Positions 18,601-26,153 of a stretch of 64,000 nt of DNA are shown here, piece by piece. Numbering within the stretch: position 1 is the first letter of the stretch; each line of letters starts with the position of its first letter. The stretch spans positions 1 to 64,000 of the forward strand of contig NZ_JALJCK010000018.1 in NCBI RefSeq assembly GCF_022899355.1. Reading direction: 5' to 3'. The position numbers were made by a program, and so were the translations under genes. The DNA is from Shinella yambaruensis (GTDB lineage: Bacteria > Pseudomonadota > Alphaproteobacteria > Rhizobiales > Rhizobiaceae). The notes under the pieces are model-generated. The model saw nothing but the letters and a program-made list of their open reading frames with translations. It did no database searches and was not told the DNA's origin.

Positions 18601-19995
18601 GCCCTGACGAAGGCGATCTTCGAGCAGCTCGGCGCGCTCTTCGCCAAGGGCGACCTTCGCGCCCTGCCCTACAGGACCTTCGCGCATGACGAGATCGCCG
18701 ATGCCTTCCGGCTGATGCAGAATGCCGGGCATGTCGGCAAGATCGTGCTCCTGCCGCCGCAGGCGGGCCGCGACGCCATCGCGAAGGCGGACGGCAAGCC
18801 CCTGGCACTGTCGTCCGACGGGATTCACGTCGTCGTCGGCGGCATCGGCGGTTTCGGCCTTGCCGCCGCCGACTGGCTCGTTGCCCATGGTGCGCGGCGG
18901 CTCGCCCTCGTGACGCGGCGCGGCGCGGGCGACGCGGAAACCGAGGCGGCGGTCGCCCGCTGGCGCAAGCGGGGCGTAACGGCCGGCCTGCATGCCTGCG
19001 ACGTGACCGATGCGGCCGCGCTCGACGCACTGCTCGCCGGCCTGCGGGCACAGGCGCCGATCCGCGGGATCGTCCACGCCGCCATGGTGCTGGACGATGC
19101 GCTGCTGCCCAACCTGACGGAAGAGCGCTTCCGCAAGGTCATCGCCGTCAAGGCCGAGGGCGCCGCGCTGCTCGACAGGGCGACCCGGCAGGACAGGCTC
19201 GACCATTTCCTGATGTTCTCCTCGGCGACGACGCTGGTCGGCAATCCCGGCCAGGGCAACTATGTCGCGGCCAACGGCTATCTCGAAGGGCTGGCCCGCC
19301 GGCGGCGGCAGGAGGGGCTTCCGGCGCTCGCCGTCGCCTTCGGCGCGATCTCGGACCGGGGGTATCTCGCCCGCAACGACGAGGTCGGCGACCTCCTGGC
19401 CCGGCGCATCGGCAGCGCCGCGATGAAGGCCGTGACCGCCCTTGCCATGGTCGAGGCCCATATGCGCCTCGATCCGGGAACCGTCGAGGCCGCCGTCTTC
19501 GTCTGCTCGCCGATCGACTGGGCCGCGGCCCGCAGCCTGAAGATCGTCGGGACGCCGCTTTTCGAAGTGCTGCTGCGGCAGGCGGGCCCGGCGGGCACGG
19601 CCAGCGGCGTGGAAACCGTCGATCTTGCCGCCCTCATCGCGGAAAAGAGCGAGGCGGAGGCGCTCGAAGCGCTTTATGCGCTCGTCGCGCAGGAGATGGC
19701 GACGATCCTGCGCGTGCCCGAAAGCGCGCTCGGCCGGGACAAGATCCTCAAGGATGTCGGCCTGGACAGCCTCATGGCCGTGGAACTCGCCCTCGGCTTC
19801 AAGGAGAAGACGGGCTTCGACATTCCGATCACCAGCGTCGGCGAGACGACCACCGTCGAGCAGGTCGTGCGGAAACTCTACGAGAAGGTTGCGCGCGCCG
19901 AAGAGGCGGAGCACGATAGGGATGACCTCGACGATATCGAGGCCCTGGCCGAACAGCACATGGTCTCCTCCCCGACCGCATCGCGGAGCACGTGA
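12601..19995 (+). CDS. rkpA: Single-module reducing type I polyketide/fatty acid synthase RkpA
   Basis: 2464 residues. Domain order: ketosynthase about 3-425 (DTACSSS, Cys171; EGHGTGTK; KTNIGHTEP), acyltransferase 520-835 (GHSIGE, Ser618), dehydratase 895-1170 (HVVEGRAIMP, His920; LSLDAAFH), an uncharacterised 1170-1735 stretch, enoylreductase 1740-2045 (NFRDVMW, GAAGGVG), ketoreductase 2075-2300 (GGIGGFG), acyl carrier protein 2355-2435 (GLDSLMA, Ser2390 for phosphopantetheine). A full reducing cycle means it can make a saturated chain iteratively. Rhizobial RkpA is a protein of this size required for K-antigen, thought to make a lipid for capsule assembly. ATG 12601 was chosen; GTG 12595 is an alternative. 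It overlaps rkpG as GTGA. There is no thioesterase, consistent with direct hand-off of the acyl chain to RkpG. Confidence 0.92.
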   Translation: MTVEIIGYAAVAPGADSASQLFAVLRKGECTVTEIPAGRWDRSRFWHPSPGVPGKTYTFAAGVVDGIDLFDARLFGLSRREAMAMDPQQRLLLSVTWRALEDANLPLASLQAETIGVYIGTSSLDSANLSVEDPAGAGPYFMTGNTLSIVANRISHIFGLSGPSLTIDTACSSSLVALDQAVRALNRGEIDTAIVGGVNLLSHPLPFGGFAQARMLSPEGRCRAYDNDASGYVRAEGAAAVILRRSDRANDSGDRSRARILATGVNSAGRTNGISLPSQEAQARLLESIYDGQGIDPNHLAFIEGHGTGTKVGDPAEVWAIGQVIGRRRHAPVPLGSIKTNIGHTEPASGLFGVIKAVMALENDYLPASLFFDRPNETIDFSSLNVRVTATPLELLRSHRPRLAGINSFGFGGTNAHVVISDPAVHQAGNGEQAARENYFMASAHTETALNALLRDYKARLAAAPDPDAAQALLSAATAGRTSLRHRFVARRRKVRDVISAIDQQLAGHGTASAATGEAPVGEPKIAFLFSGNGAQWAGMGIDAIRENQAFRRHFNAISALFEEHLGERLTTLLTAEDLAGRLADTRVAQPLLFSIQVALAQCLLGAGIRPAAVLGHSIGEVAAAHIAGALSLVDAVAVVAVRSRCQHVTQGRGTMAAALCSEEAAQDFLQRNGLDDLTVAAVNASNSVTISGPKEQIAALRSLGRRQKLAVQPLPDIDYPFHHPLIDEAKTEFLKTLPRITPRASEYDFISTVTGEPVDGAALGAAYWWRNVREPVHFRQGVAKALEQGCNLLMEISPRPILTNYLKDAVKVSGAAAQLLSTLDKTEAQGAADPVETCIIRALAHGAALPSSRRDATIDLPGVPFEPEPMAGTPTTDRYDLFGRDIARPYSLAGWRVDPNGAAWKNHLDARLFPDLAEHVVEGRAIMPGAGFIEIALQVARQALETTAVQLTNIELIRPLELGPTLVELSTVVSRETGTIEIRSRERLSADDWTLHAVCRCQKVLPATRMPPFPALGPAAEDVPPERIYAIASSFGLDYGPAFRLAERVRTEGHGRVDVDLRAAARPAHPMLEWGVNPLSLDAAFHGLVGLFDRFSGDVEGAPYIPVRFGSATLLAEGLPRRARIAIERVSAHSIKARFLIEAEDGQPLLLLEDCRFRRTWFQQPHTLASLAFHYESVPVAEARLEHPVPEAPDRVLEVPAPAVPDDGSLLLQAAILRACHDMALQLADPAGGLSLFAVPGDRDFRAFLSNALHLLEGAGMAEKQDRAWQVQPLCDLPAIEETLAEFTAERPDRGVEAVMLADIRANALSHIQALQTQDTAVLDYAGTAMSRTLRLHSPQARERNAIILAAAEKAVSAGRDTAPVIVQIGASARDFSQRLADLAGQAGGCLVIVEPADDLRRGVEMLFEASGRVLVTASAEALGGADLIVSSCDRLHAMLAADEALSAALATGLDNGARLLAAETLPSPICDFLFGLTPGWFSGSLSEDFPVGKLAGEEEWRRRLAALTKTPPVLHTVSRAHGALLLVEVSPSRRRRAEQDGRDVPFLPLGSAAGALTGLPAIALHQPDAGLDAALDAGQQAGFLLYAAPSDHGEDAGGLAQEAHGLARVAEVLQARAAAGHRSTLVLLLPGGAPDGRRGDGTAASPLATGLWTFARVLANEFSDVDIHLVDAAPGAWRKALRLASAGHDEREWRIPAAAGHAEALRAVGGSVDPHTVSSADFAAATVRQRTPSRVDSLYWESMERPTPQAGEVLVEIAAAGLNFRDVMWAMGLLPEEALEDGFAGTTIGMEFSGRVTAVGAGVSDLAAGDRVMGIGPAAFSTHTVIQRAGLAKVPQELDLTAAATVPVTFLTAWYALVELGRARAGETVLIHGAAGGVGLAAIQIAKALGLTIIGTAGSDEKRHYLRSLGVEQVFDSRSLSFVADVMAATAGAGVDLVLNSLFSDAMERSIELLKPFGRFLELGKRDYYANRKIGLRPFRRNISYFGIDADQLPLKAPALTKAIFEQLGALFAKGDLRALPYRTFAHDEIADAFRLMQNAGHVGKIVLLPPQAGRDAIAKADGKPLALSSDGIHVVVGGIGGFGLAAADWLVAHGARRLALVTRRGAGDAETEAAVARWRKRGVTAGLHACDVTDAAALDALLAGLRAQAPIRGIVHAAMVLDDALLPNLTEERFRKVIAVKAEGAALLDRATRQDRLDHFLMFSSATTLVGNPGQGNYVAANGYLEGLARRRRQEGLPALAVAFGAISDRGYLARNDEVGDLLARRIGSAAMKAVTALAMVEAHMRLDPGTVEAAVFVCSPIDWAAARSLKIVGTPLFEVLLRQAGPAGTASGVETVDLAALIAEKSEAEALEALYALVAQEMATILRVPESALGRDKILKDVGLDSLMAVELALGFKEKTGFDIPITSVGETTTVEQVVRKLYEKVARAEEAEHDRDDLDDIEALAEQHMVSSPTASRST

Positions 19996-21386
19996 CGCGC
20001 ATGGATGAACTGCCCGCCAGCCGCATGGCACGGGAACGCAAGGCGGCGCTGCTGCAACGGATGCGCGGCGTCTCCGCCATGGAAGGTCGTGCCGGCCTGT
20101 CGGCCGGTGCGCAGGACCGCCCCGTGCCGCGTTTCGAGGACCTGCCCGAATACCGCCAGATCCGCATGCAGGAGCTGGCCGGCGAACTCGTGAAGATCGA
20201 CAATCCCTTTTACCGCACGCACGATATCGGCGCCGGCGCCAGGACCGAGATCGGCGGCCGGAGCATCGCGAACTTCGCGTCCTACGACTATCTCGGCGCC
20301 AACCGCCATCCGTCCGTCCATGCCCGCGTGCGCGATGCGCTCGACCGCTACGGCCTCTCGGCCTCGGCGAGCCGGGTCGTCGCCGGCGAGCGGCCGGTCC
20401 ACCGGGAGCTGGAGGCACGCCTTGCGGACACCTATGGGGTGGAGGACGCCGTCGTCTTCGTCAGCGGCTACCTGACGAACGTGACGACCCTCGGCACGAT
20501 CCTCGGCCCGGAGGACCTCGTCATCCACGACGAGTTCATCCACAACAGCGCGCTGGCCGGCATCAAGCTTTCCGGCGCGGCGCGGCGCTTCTTCCGGCAC
20601 AACGACACGGCGCATCTCGAAGAGCTTCTGCTCGATTTCTCCGGGAAGTTCCGCCGCATCCTGGTGATCGTCGAGGGCGTCTATTCCATGGACGGGGACC
20701 TTGCGGACCTGCCGCGCCTCGTCGAGCTGCGCACCCGCTACGGTTTCTGGCTGATGGTCGACGAGGCCCATGCCCTCGGCGTCCTCGGCCCCGGCGGGCG
20801 CGGGACCCACGAGCATTTCGGCATGGACCCCGCCTGCGTCGACATCTGGATGGGCACGCTGTCGAAGACGACGTCGAGCTGCGGCGGCTACATCGCGGGC
20901 AGCGAGGCCCTGACGACGATCCTCAAGGGGGCGGCCGGCGGTTTCGTCTACAGCGTCGGCTTGGCGCCGGCCCTTGCGGCGGGCGCGCTTGCAAGCCTCG
21001 ACCTTCTGGCCCTGGAGCCCGAACGCGTGGCGCGGCTGCGCAACAACGGCCGCCTGTTCCTCGACCTTGCGCGCCAGGCCGGCCTCGATACCGGCCTCAG
21101 CGAAGGCCATTCGGTGGTGCCGGTGATCGTCGGCGACTCGCTGCGGGCGGTCCGCCTGTCGAATGACCTGCTCGCCGCCGGCGTCAACGTGCTGCCGATC
21201 ATCCACCCCGCCGTGCCCGAAGGCCAGGCGCGGCTGCGCTTCTTCATCACCAGCGAGCACGACGAAGACCAGATCCGCGAAACGGTGGCGCTGACGGCAA
21301 GGCTGCTCGGCGACCTCGTGCGCGACAATTTCGGATTGAACGCCATCGACCCCACCCAGATCGCGCGCCTGCTCTCGGGGACCTGA
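19992..21386 (+). CDS. rkpG: Alpha-oxoamine synthase RkpG (PLP-dependent acyltransferase)
   Basis: 464 residues (from GTG 19992; ATG 20001 is an alternative start). It belongs to the family of 8-amino-7-oxononanoate synthase and serine palmitoyltransferase, which condense an acyl thioester with an amino acid with loss of CO2. Motifs: ASYDYLGANRHP, SASRVVAGERPVHRELE, IVEGVYSMDGD, MVDEAHALGVLGPGGRG and the PLP lysine in GTLSKTTSSCGG (Lys292). An N-terminal extension of about 60 residues precedes the catalytic fold. The GTGA overlap with the synthase gene indicates coupling. The likely acyl donor is the chain on the RkpA carrier domain, which is inference from position and the missing thioesterase. 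Confidence 0.92.
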   Translation: MTRMDELPASRMARERKAALLQRMRGVSAMEGRAGLSAGAQDRPVPRFEDLPEYRQIRMQELAGELVKIDNPFYRTHDIGAGARTEIGGRSIANFASYDYLGANRHPSVHARVRDALDRYGLSASASRVVAGERPVHRELEARLADTYGVEDAVVFVSGYLTNVTTLGTILGPEDLVIHDEFIHNSALAGIKLSGAARRFFRHNDTAHLEELLLDFSGKFRRILVIVEGVYSMDGDLADLPRLVELRTRYGFWLMVDEAHALGVLGPGGRGTHEHFGMDPACVDIWMGTLSKTTSSCGGYIAGSEALTTILKGAAGGFVYSVGLAPALAAGALASLDLLALEPERVARLRNNGRLFLDLARQAGLDTGLSEGHSVVPVIVGDSLRAVRLSNDLLAAGVNVLPIIHPAVPEGQARLRFFITSEHDEDQIRETVALTARLLGDLVRDNFGLNAIDPTQIARLLSGT

Positions 21387-21387
21387 C

Positions 21388-22203
21388 ATGCGCCATGTCC
21401 TCGTCACCGGCGGGTCGAGCGGCATCGGCCTCGCCATCGCCGCGCAGCTGCTTGCGCACGGCAACCGCATCACCCTCATCGCCCGCGATGAAGGCCGGCT
21501 GGCGGAGGCGCAGCGCGCGTTGTCGCAGGCAGGGGCACAGGCGCAGCGGGTCCTGGGCGTGCCGGCCGACGTCACCGATGCCGAAGCCCTCGGCGACGCC
21601 GTCGCCCGCTGCACGGCCCGCTTCGGCGGCATCGACATGCTTGCCGCCTGCGCCGGGATCGTCGAACCGGCCCGCTTCGTCGACCAGGACGGGGCCGCCT
21701 TCGACCGGCAGATCGCCGTCAATGTGACCGGGGTCGCCAACAGCGTGCGGTCGGTTCTTCCGGCCATGCTGGGGCGGGGCCGCGGCCGGATCGGGATCGT
21801 GTCTTCGGGCGCGGGCCTGATCGGCATTCCGGGTTACAGCGCCTATTGCACGTCGAAATTCGCCCTCAGGGGCCTTGCCGCCGCCTTGCGGCTGGAAACC
21901 GCCGGAAGCGGAGTGTCGGTCTCGATCTGCTTTCCGCCGGACACGCTGACCCCGCAGTTCGAGCGCGAATTGCCGTTGCGCCCGCCGGAAGCACAGGCGA
22001 TCATGGGGCGCGTCAGGCCGGTCGATGCCAAAACGGTGGCCGGGATCATCCTTGCCGGCATGGAGAAAAACAGGCGCGAGATCCACTTCGGGCTGACCCT
22101 TCGCCTGCTCGGTTATTTCGGGCCCCTTGCCTCCACCTATATCGAAATGCGCCATGGCCGCAGATATGCAATAAAGACCGAAGATCCGCCGAGCGCGCCC
22201 TAA
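21388..22203 (+). CDS. rkpH: Short-chain dehydrogenase/reductase RkpH
   Basis: 271 residues. Nucleotide-binding GGSSGIG at residues 7-13 and catalytic YCTSK (Tyr153, Lys157). The overall form resembles 3-ketodihydrosphingosine reductases, which reduce the keto group made by serine palmitoyltransferase. It begins one base after the rkpG stop, so the two are clearly one operon. It probably reduces the RkpG product to an amino alcohol; the substrate is inferred. Confidence 0.9.
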   Translation: MRHVLVTGGSSGIGLAIAAQLLAHGNRITLIARDEGRLAEAQRALSQAGAQAQRVLGVPADVTDAEALGDAVARCTARFGGIDMLAACAGIVEPARFVDQDGAAFDRQIAVNVTGVANSVRSVLPAMLGRGRGRIGIVSSGAGLIGIPGYSAYCTSKFALRGLAAALRLETAGSGVSVSICFPPDTLTPQFERELPLRPPEAQAIMGRVRPVDAKTVAGIILAGMEKNRREIHFGLTLRLLGYFGPLASTYIEMRHGRRYAIKTEDPPSAP

Positions 22204-22241
22204 TATGGCCTCCGGGCCCTGAAATAAGCCTGCGAATAGAG

Positions 22242-22255
22242 AGGTGAAATCACCT
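22242..22255. promoter_or_regulatory. Inverted repeat upstream of the export operon
   Basis: AGGTGA-AA-TCACCT, 6-bp perfect arms, lies in the 85-bp gap between rkpH and the next gene, 33 bp before its ATG. It could be an operator or a weak terminator stem (only TTT follows). Confidence 0.35.
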
Positions 22256-22288
22256 TTCCATTTACCTGACGGATGAAAAGTACTTCCG

Positions 22289-23116
22289 ATGCTGCAACGT
22301 CTTCTCAACAGATTCAAACATCCGCCAGGAACGCACGAGGTCGAACAGGTTTTCAGCCAGTACGAAATGAGCATGCCGGCGCATCAGAACGCCATCAACG
22401 CCCTGCCCGGCTGGAATTCGTCGTTTCCCGGAAGTGATGCCCTTTCGGCGGGAAACCACCCGCTTCATGCGGACGGCCGGATCGTCGAGGCGATGCGGGC
22501 CTATGGCTCGCTCGAAGGCAAGGTCGTCCTGGAGATCGGCCCGCTCGAGGGCATGCATACCTACATGCTCAACCAGGAGCGCCCGGCGCGCATCGACGCG
22601 ATCGAGGCCAACCGCCTGTGCTTCCTGCGCTGCCTTGTGACCAAGGAGATCCTGCAGCTCGATCGGGCGCGGTTCTATCTCGGCAATATCCAGCCCTGGC
22701 TGGAGAAGGTGGACACCGTCTACGATTTCGCGCTCGCCTCCGGCGTGCTCTACCACCTGCCGGACCCGGCGAACTTCCTGCTGCAGCTCTCGCGCAGGGC
22801 GCAGGCCGTCTTCATCTGGACCCATTTCTTCCACGACGAGGCGATGCCGCGCGGCGACCCGCGGCGGAACCCTTTCAGCGGCCGCGTGGAGACGCGGACC
22901 GTCGCGGGCCTTTCGGTCCGCTACTACGAGCGCAGCTACCAGCACGCCAACACGAACGCCTCCTTCTGCGGCGGCATGAAGGACCGGCATTACTGGATGC
23001 ACCGCGACGACATCTTGTCCCTGCTCCAGCGGGTAGGCTATAGGACGATCGAGGTTCAGGCAGAAGAACTGGCGCATGGTGGGGGCCCCTGCTTCTCCGT
23101 TTTTGCACGAAAGTAA
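22289..23116 (+). CDS. Class I SAM-dependent methyltransferase
   Basis: 275 residues. Motif I VLEIGPLEGMHTYML, an acidic residue in DAIEANRLCF and ASGVLYHLPDP are typical of the CmoB/DUF1698-like branch found in glycan loci. A conserved-looking C-terminal block (FCGGMKDRHYWMHRDDILSL) precedes the end. It starts the operon that carries the ABC exporter. It probably methylates a sugar or the glycan terminus; the acceptor cannot be told from sequence. Confidence 0.8.
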   Translation: MLQRLLNRFKHPPGTHEVEQVFSQYEMSMPAHQNAINALPGWNSSFPGSDALSAGNHPLHADGRIVEAMRAYGSLEGKVVLEIGPLEGMHTYMLNQERPARIDAIEANRLCFLRCLVTKEILQLDRARFYLGNIQPWLEKVDTVYDFALASGVLYHLPDPANFLLQLSRRAQAVFIWTHFFHDEAMPRGDPRRNPFSGRVETRTVAGLSVRYYERSYQHANTNASFCGGMKDRHYWMHRDDILSLLQRVGYRTIEVQAEELAHGGGPCFSVFARK

Positions 23117-23136
23117 CCGCGATCGGCGGCCAGCTG

Positions 23137-24204
23137 GTGAAATGGGAAGACGCTTTGCTGTTCAACCTCGAATTCGACCATGGCGATGTCCTTGAAGGAT
23201 ACCTCATCCCGGATGGTTTCTCGGACCAGCCCGCCATCCGCGTTCTCGGCGAGGAGGGGGAGCTCCTGCGGATGAAATGCGCCGAGCCGCGCCCGGCCGT
23301 CGTCCAGTCGGGGCGCCACGAGACCGGCCTCGTCGGTTTCCGCCTCGACGACACGATATTGCCGGGGCTTGCGGCCCGCCGGCTGCTGGAGATCCGCGAT
23401 GCCAGGAGCGGCATCCTCGTCTATCGCCGCCCCGGGGCGCGGCACCAGATTCCCCTGAAGGTCTTCCGCATGGAATTCCAGATGCTGCCGCTGTTGAAGC
23501 TCGACCATCATTGCGGCAAGCACTTCCAGTACGATCTGACGGGCATGGAGCGCTTCGGCCAGGAGACCGCCCTGCAGGCCTTCCACCTCAATGCCGTCGA
23601 TTCGATCTATCTGAGCGGCCGGCTTCATTTGCGCAATTTCGAGGAGTTCTTCGACAAGGGCTTCCAGGTGGTCGGCTATCTGCCTGATCCCTATTATGAA
23701 ATGGCCAGCCGGCTCGCCCTGCTCAAGCGGCTTTCCCAGTCGCAGATCACCATCCTCGGCGAACGCGACCGGCTCGCGCTGGCGTCCGCCGCCGCGCATT
23801 TCGCGGAGGTCGCCCTCGACGACGAGCGCTCGCTCAAGAAGGCCCTGCAGACGGCAGGCCCCAGGATACGCGACGTCTTCGTCTCGCCCGCCACCCGCCA
23901 GCTCGTCCGTTCCACGCAGGACCAGCCGGTATCGCGCCGGGATGTCGCGCCTGCGATCGATCTCCTGTCGCGCTTTGCCGTGGTCGGCCAGGACGGCGCG
24001 CCGCTGCATTTCGAAAACGCGCTCGCCGAGCTGATGGGCCTGCCCCTGGAGGACATTCCTTCCGTGAGCCGGCATTCCATCCTCGATGCGATCGCCGCCC
24101 GGCTCCGGCGCCTGCCCATGGCGGAGAGCCTGCTGGAAACCGACCTGATTTTGCATCACTATGTGCGCGAGGCCGCCGCCTCGCATGCCTTCAGCGCCGA
24201 ATGA
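23137..24204 (+). CDS. Capsule-locus protein of unknown function
   Basis: 355 residues, starting at GTG 23137 (VKWEDALLFNLEF), 20 bp after the methyltransferase stop. No signal peptide or membrane segment. Residues 1-110 look beta-rich, the middle has a YLPDPYYEMASRLALLK stretch and the rest is helical with a leucine/arginine pattern (SILDAIAARLRRLPMAESLL). I do not recognise a family. Tight packing before the kpsE-like gene suggests a role in assembly or export control. Confidence 0.75.
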   Translation: MKWEDALLFNLEFDHGDVLEGYLIPDGFSDQPAIRVLGEEGELLRMKCAEPRPAVVQSGRHETGLVGFRLDDTILPGLAARRLLEIRDARSGILVYRRPGARHQIPLKVFRMEFQMLPLLKLDHHCGKHFQYDLTGMERFGQETALQAFHLNAVDSIYLSGRLHLRNFEEFFDKGFQVVGYLPDPYYEMASRLALLKRLSQSQITILGERDRLALASAAAHFAEVALDDERSLKKALQTAGPRIRDVFVSPATRQLVRSTQDQPVSRRDVAPAIDLLSRFAVVGQDGAPLHFENALAELMGLPLEDIPSVSRHSILDAIAARLRRLPMAESLLETDLILHHYVREAAASHAFSAE

Positions 24205-24216
24205 CGGCAGGTTCCC

Positions 24217-25464
24217 ATGACAAAGACCAAGATTGACGAGCTTTCGAGAGCAGGACCGGTCATCGACGACATGGTCGCCGAGCAGCAGGGCGCGATCACG
24301 CCGGCGCCCTCGTCAAGGGTGGAGACCGTCGAATATTCCCGCACGCAGGACCGGCCGCAGGCCATGCCGAAAGCCGGCGGCCGAACGCCCTGGCGCCTCA
24401 TCGTCTTCAGCCTGATCGTGCTCGTGCCGTTTCTCGCGAGCGTGATGTACTATGCCTTCGTGGCGGCCGACCAGTATACCGCCGAGGCCCGCTTCGCCGT
24501 CCGGTCCCTGGCGGACGAAGAGAAGGAGGACGAGAGCAACGTCAGCATCCTCAAGATGACGCCCGCGTCCCAGGATGCCTATGTGGTCACCAGCTTCATC
24601 CATTCGACCGAAATCCTCCGGCGGATCGGCGCCTATCTCGACTACAAGGCGATGTTCGTTCGCGACGGTTCGGACTTCTACGCGGAATTCGATCCCGACG
24701 ATTCCGCCGAGGAGTTCCTGAGCTACTGGAACAATCAGGTCTATACGTATATCGACGGCCCGTCCGGCATCGTCGTCCTGCGTGTGCGCACCTTCAGCCC
24801 CGAGGACTCCATCAAGCTCGCAAACGCCATCCTCGAGGAGAGCGAAAAGCTCATCAACGAACTCTCGACGCGCTCGCGCAACGACATGATCGCCAGCGCC
24901 CGCGCCGAGGTCGAGCGCACCGGCAAGACCTACGGGGAGGCCCTGGCCGCGCTCAACCGCTTCCAGAAGGAATCCGGCCTGCTCAGCCCCGAGGCGCAGG
25001 CCGAACAAACCGGCAAGCTCCTCACCGGGCTCATGGCACAGAAGCTCGAACTCGACAGCCGCCTCTTCGTGATCCAGCAGTCGAACGGCATCGATTCCCC
25101 GACCTATCGGCAGCTCGTCCTCGGCAGGAGCAGCATCGAGGCCCAGATCGAGGAGCTGCGCAACCAGATGACCGGCAAGGAGGTGGAATCCTACGCCAAT
25201 ACGCTGAACGCCTTCGCGCGGCTCGAAACCGACCGGATGGTTGCGGAGAAACTCTACGAGGCGACGCGCCACCACTACGAGATGTCGCTGGCGGCGGCCA
25301 TGCGCAAGGCGCTCTACCTCACCGTCTTCGTGCAGCCGATGCTGCCCGAGGAAGCGCTCTATCCGAGGCGGGTCATGACGCCCGCCGTCGGGCTTTTCTT
25401 CCTGTTCGTCCTCTGGGCCATCCTGTCGCTGGCCTGGGCCTCCATCGAAGACCACCGGCTCTGA
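24217..25464 (+). CDS. kpsE: KpsE-type capsule export inner-membrane protein (first copy)
   Basis: 415 residues of the polysaccharide co-polymerase/KpsE (RkpR-like) family. About 60 cytoplasmic residues precede a first membrane helix (LIVFSLIVLVPFLASVMYY), then comes a large periplasmic part with helical coiled-coil regions (about 215-340), a PEEALYPRRV motif typical of the family and a second membrane helix near the C-terminus. It would link the KpsMT exporter to the outer-membrane channel. It lies 7 bp before kpsT. Confidence 0.9.
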   Translation: MTKTKIDELSRAGPVIDDMVAEQQGAITPAPSSRVETVEYSRTQDRPQAMPKAGGRTPWRLIVFSLIVLVPFLASVMYYAFVAADQYTAEARFAVRSLADEEKEDESNVSILKMTPASQDAYVVTSFIHSTEILRRIGAYLDYKAMFVRDGSDFYAEFDPDDSAEEFLSYWNNQVYTYIDGPSGIVVLRVRTFSPEDSIKLANAILEESEKLINELSTRSRNDMIASARAEVERTGKTYGEALAALNRFQKESGLLSPEAQAEQTGKLLTGLMAQKLELDSRLFVIQQSNGIDSPTYRQLVLGRSSIEAQIEELRNQMTGKEVESYANTLNAFARLETDRMVAEKLYEATRHHYEMSLAAAMRKALYLTVFVQPMLPEEALYPRRVMTPAVGLFFLFVLWAILSLAWASIEDHRL

Positions 25465-25471
25465 GGCACAC

Positions 25472-26125
25472 ATGATCCGGTTTCGCAACGTCTCGAAGCA
25501 TTTCAGGACCCAGCAGCACCGCAAGACGATCCTCGACCGGGTGAGCGTCGAATTCCTGCCGGGCTATTCCTACGGCATCCTGGGGGTGAACGGGGCGGGC
25601 AAATCGACGACGATGCGGATGATCGCCGGCACGATGCTGCCTAACAGCGGCCGGATCTGGAAGGATCTGCGGGTCTCCTGGCCGCTCGGCCTCTCCGCAG
25701 GTTTCCACCCCGCCATGACCGGGCGGGAGAACCTGAATTTCGTCGCGCGTGCCTATGGGGAGGACGTGCGCCGGGTCGCCGGTTTCGTCGAGGATTTCGC
25801 CGAGCTCGGCGACTATATCAACGCGCCGGTGCGGACCTATTCCTCCGGCATGAGCGCGCGGCTCGCCTTCGGCCTTTCCATGGCGATCGAATTCGACTGC
25901 TACCTCGTCGACGAGATCACGGCCGTCGGGGACGCGCGCTTCCAGAAGAAATGCCGTGCCGCTTTCGAAAAGCGCCGCAAGAATGCCGATATCCTCATGA
26001 TATCGCATGGCATGAATACGATTAAAAGCTATTGTGACAAGGGAATGCTGCTCGTCGATGGCAGGTTGGTGGTTTTCGACAAGGTGGACGAGGCGATCGA
26101 AGCCTATTATCGGCTCAACCGCTGA
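25472..26125 (+). CDS. kpsT: KpsT-type ABC transporter ATP-binding protein
   Basis: 217 residues, the usual KpsT length. Walker A GVNGAGKST, signature YSSGMSARL, Walker B CYLVDEI and switch His in MISHG are all intact. It powers export of the finished polysaccharide through KpsM. It lies between two kpsE-like genes. Confidence 0.95.
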   Translation: MIRFRNVSKHFRTQQHRKTILDRVSVEFLPGYSYGILGVNGAGKSTTMRMIAGTMLPNSGRIWKDLRVSWPLGLSAGFHPAMTGRENLNFVARAYGEDVRRVAGFVEDFAELGDYINAPVRTYSSGMSARLAFGLSMAIEFDCYLVDEITAVGDARFQKKCRAAFEKRRKNADILMISHGMNTIKSYCDKGMLLVDGRLVVFDKVDEAIEAYYRLNR

Positions 26126-26153
26126 CAGGAACCGGCATCGGACAGGCACGGAA

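Noticed and set aside
15508-20418. Open frame of about 1636 codons on the minus strand across rkpA
   Set aside because: It is antisense to the well-supported synthase gene and is arginine/proline-rich without motifs; long antisense frames are expected at this GC content.
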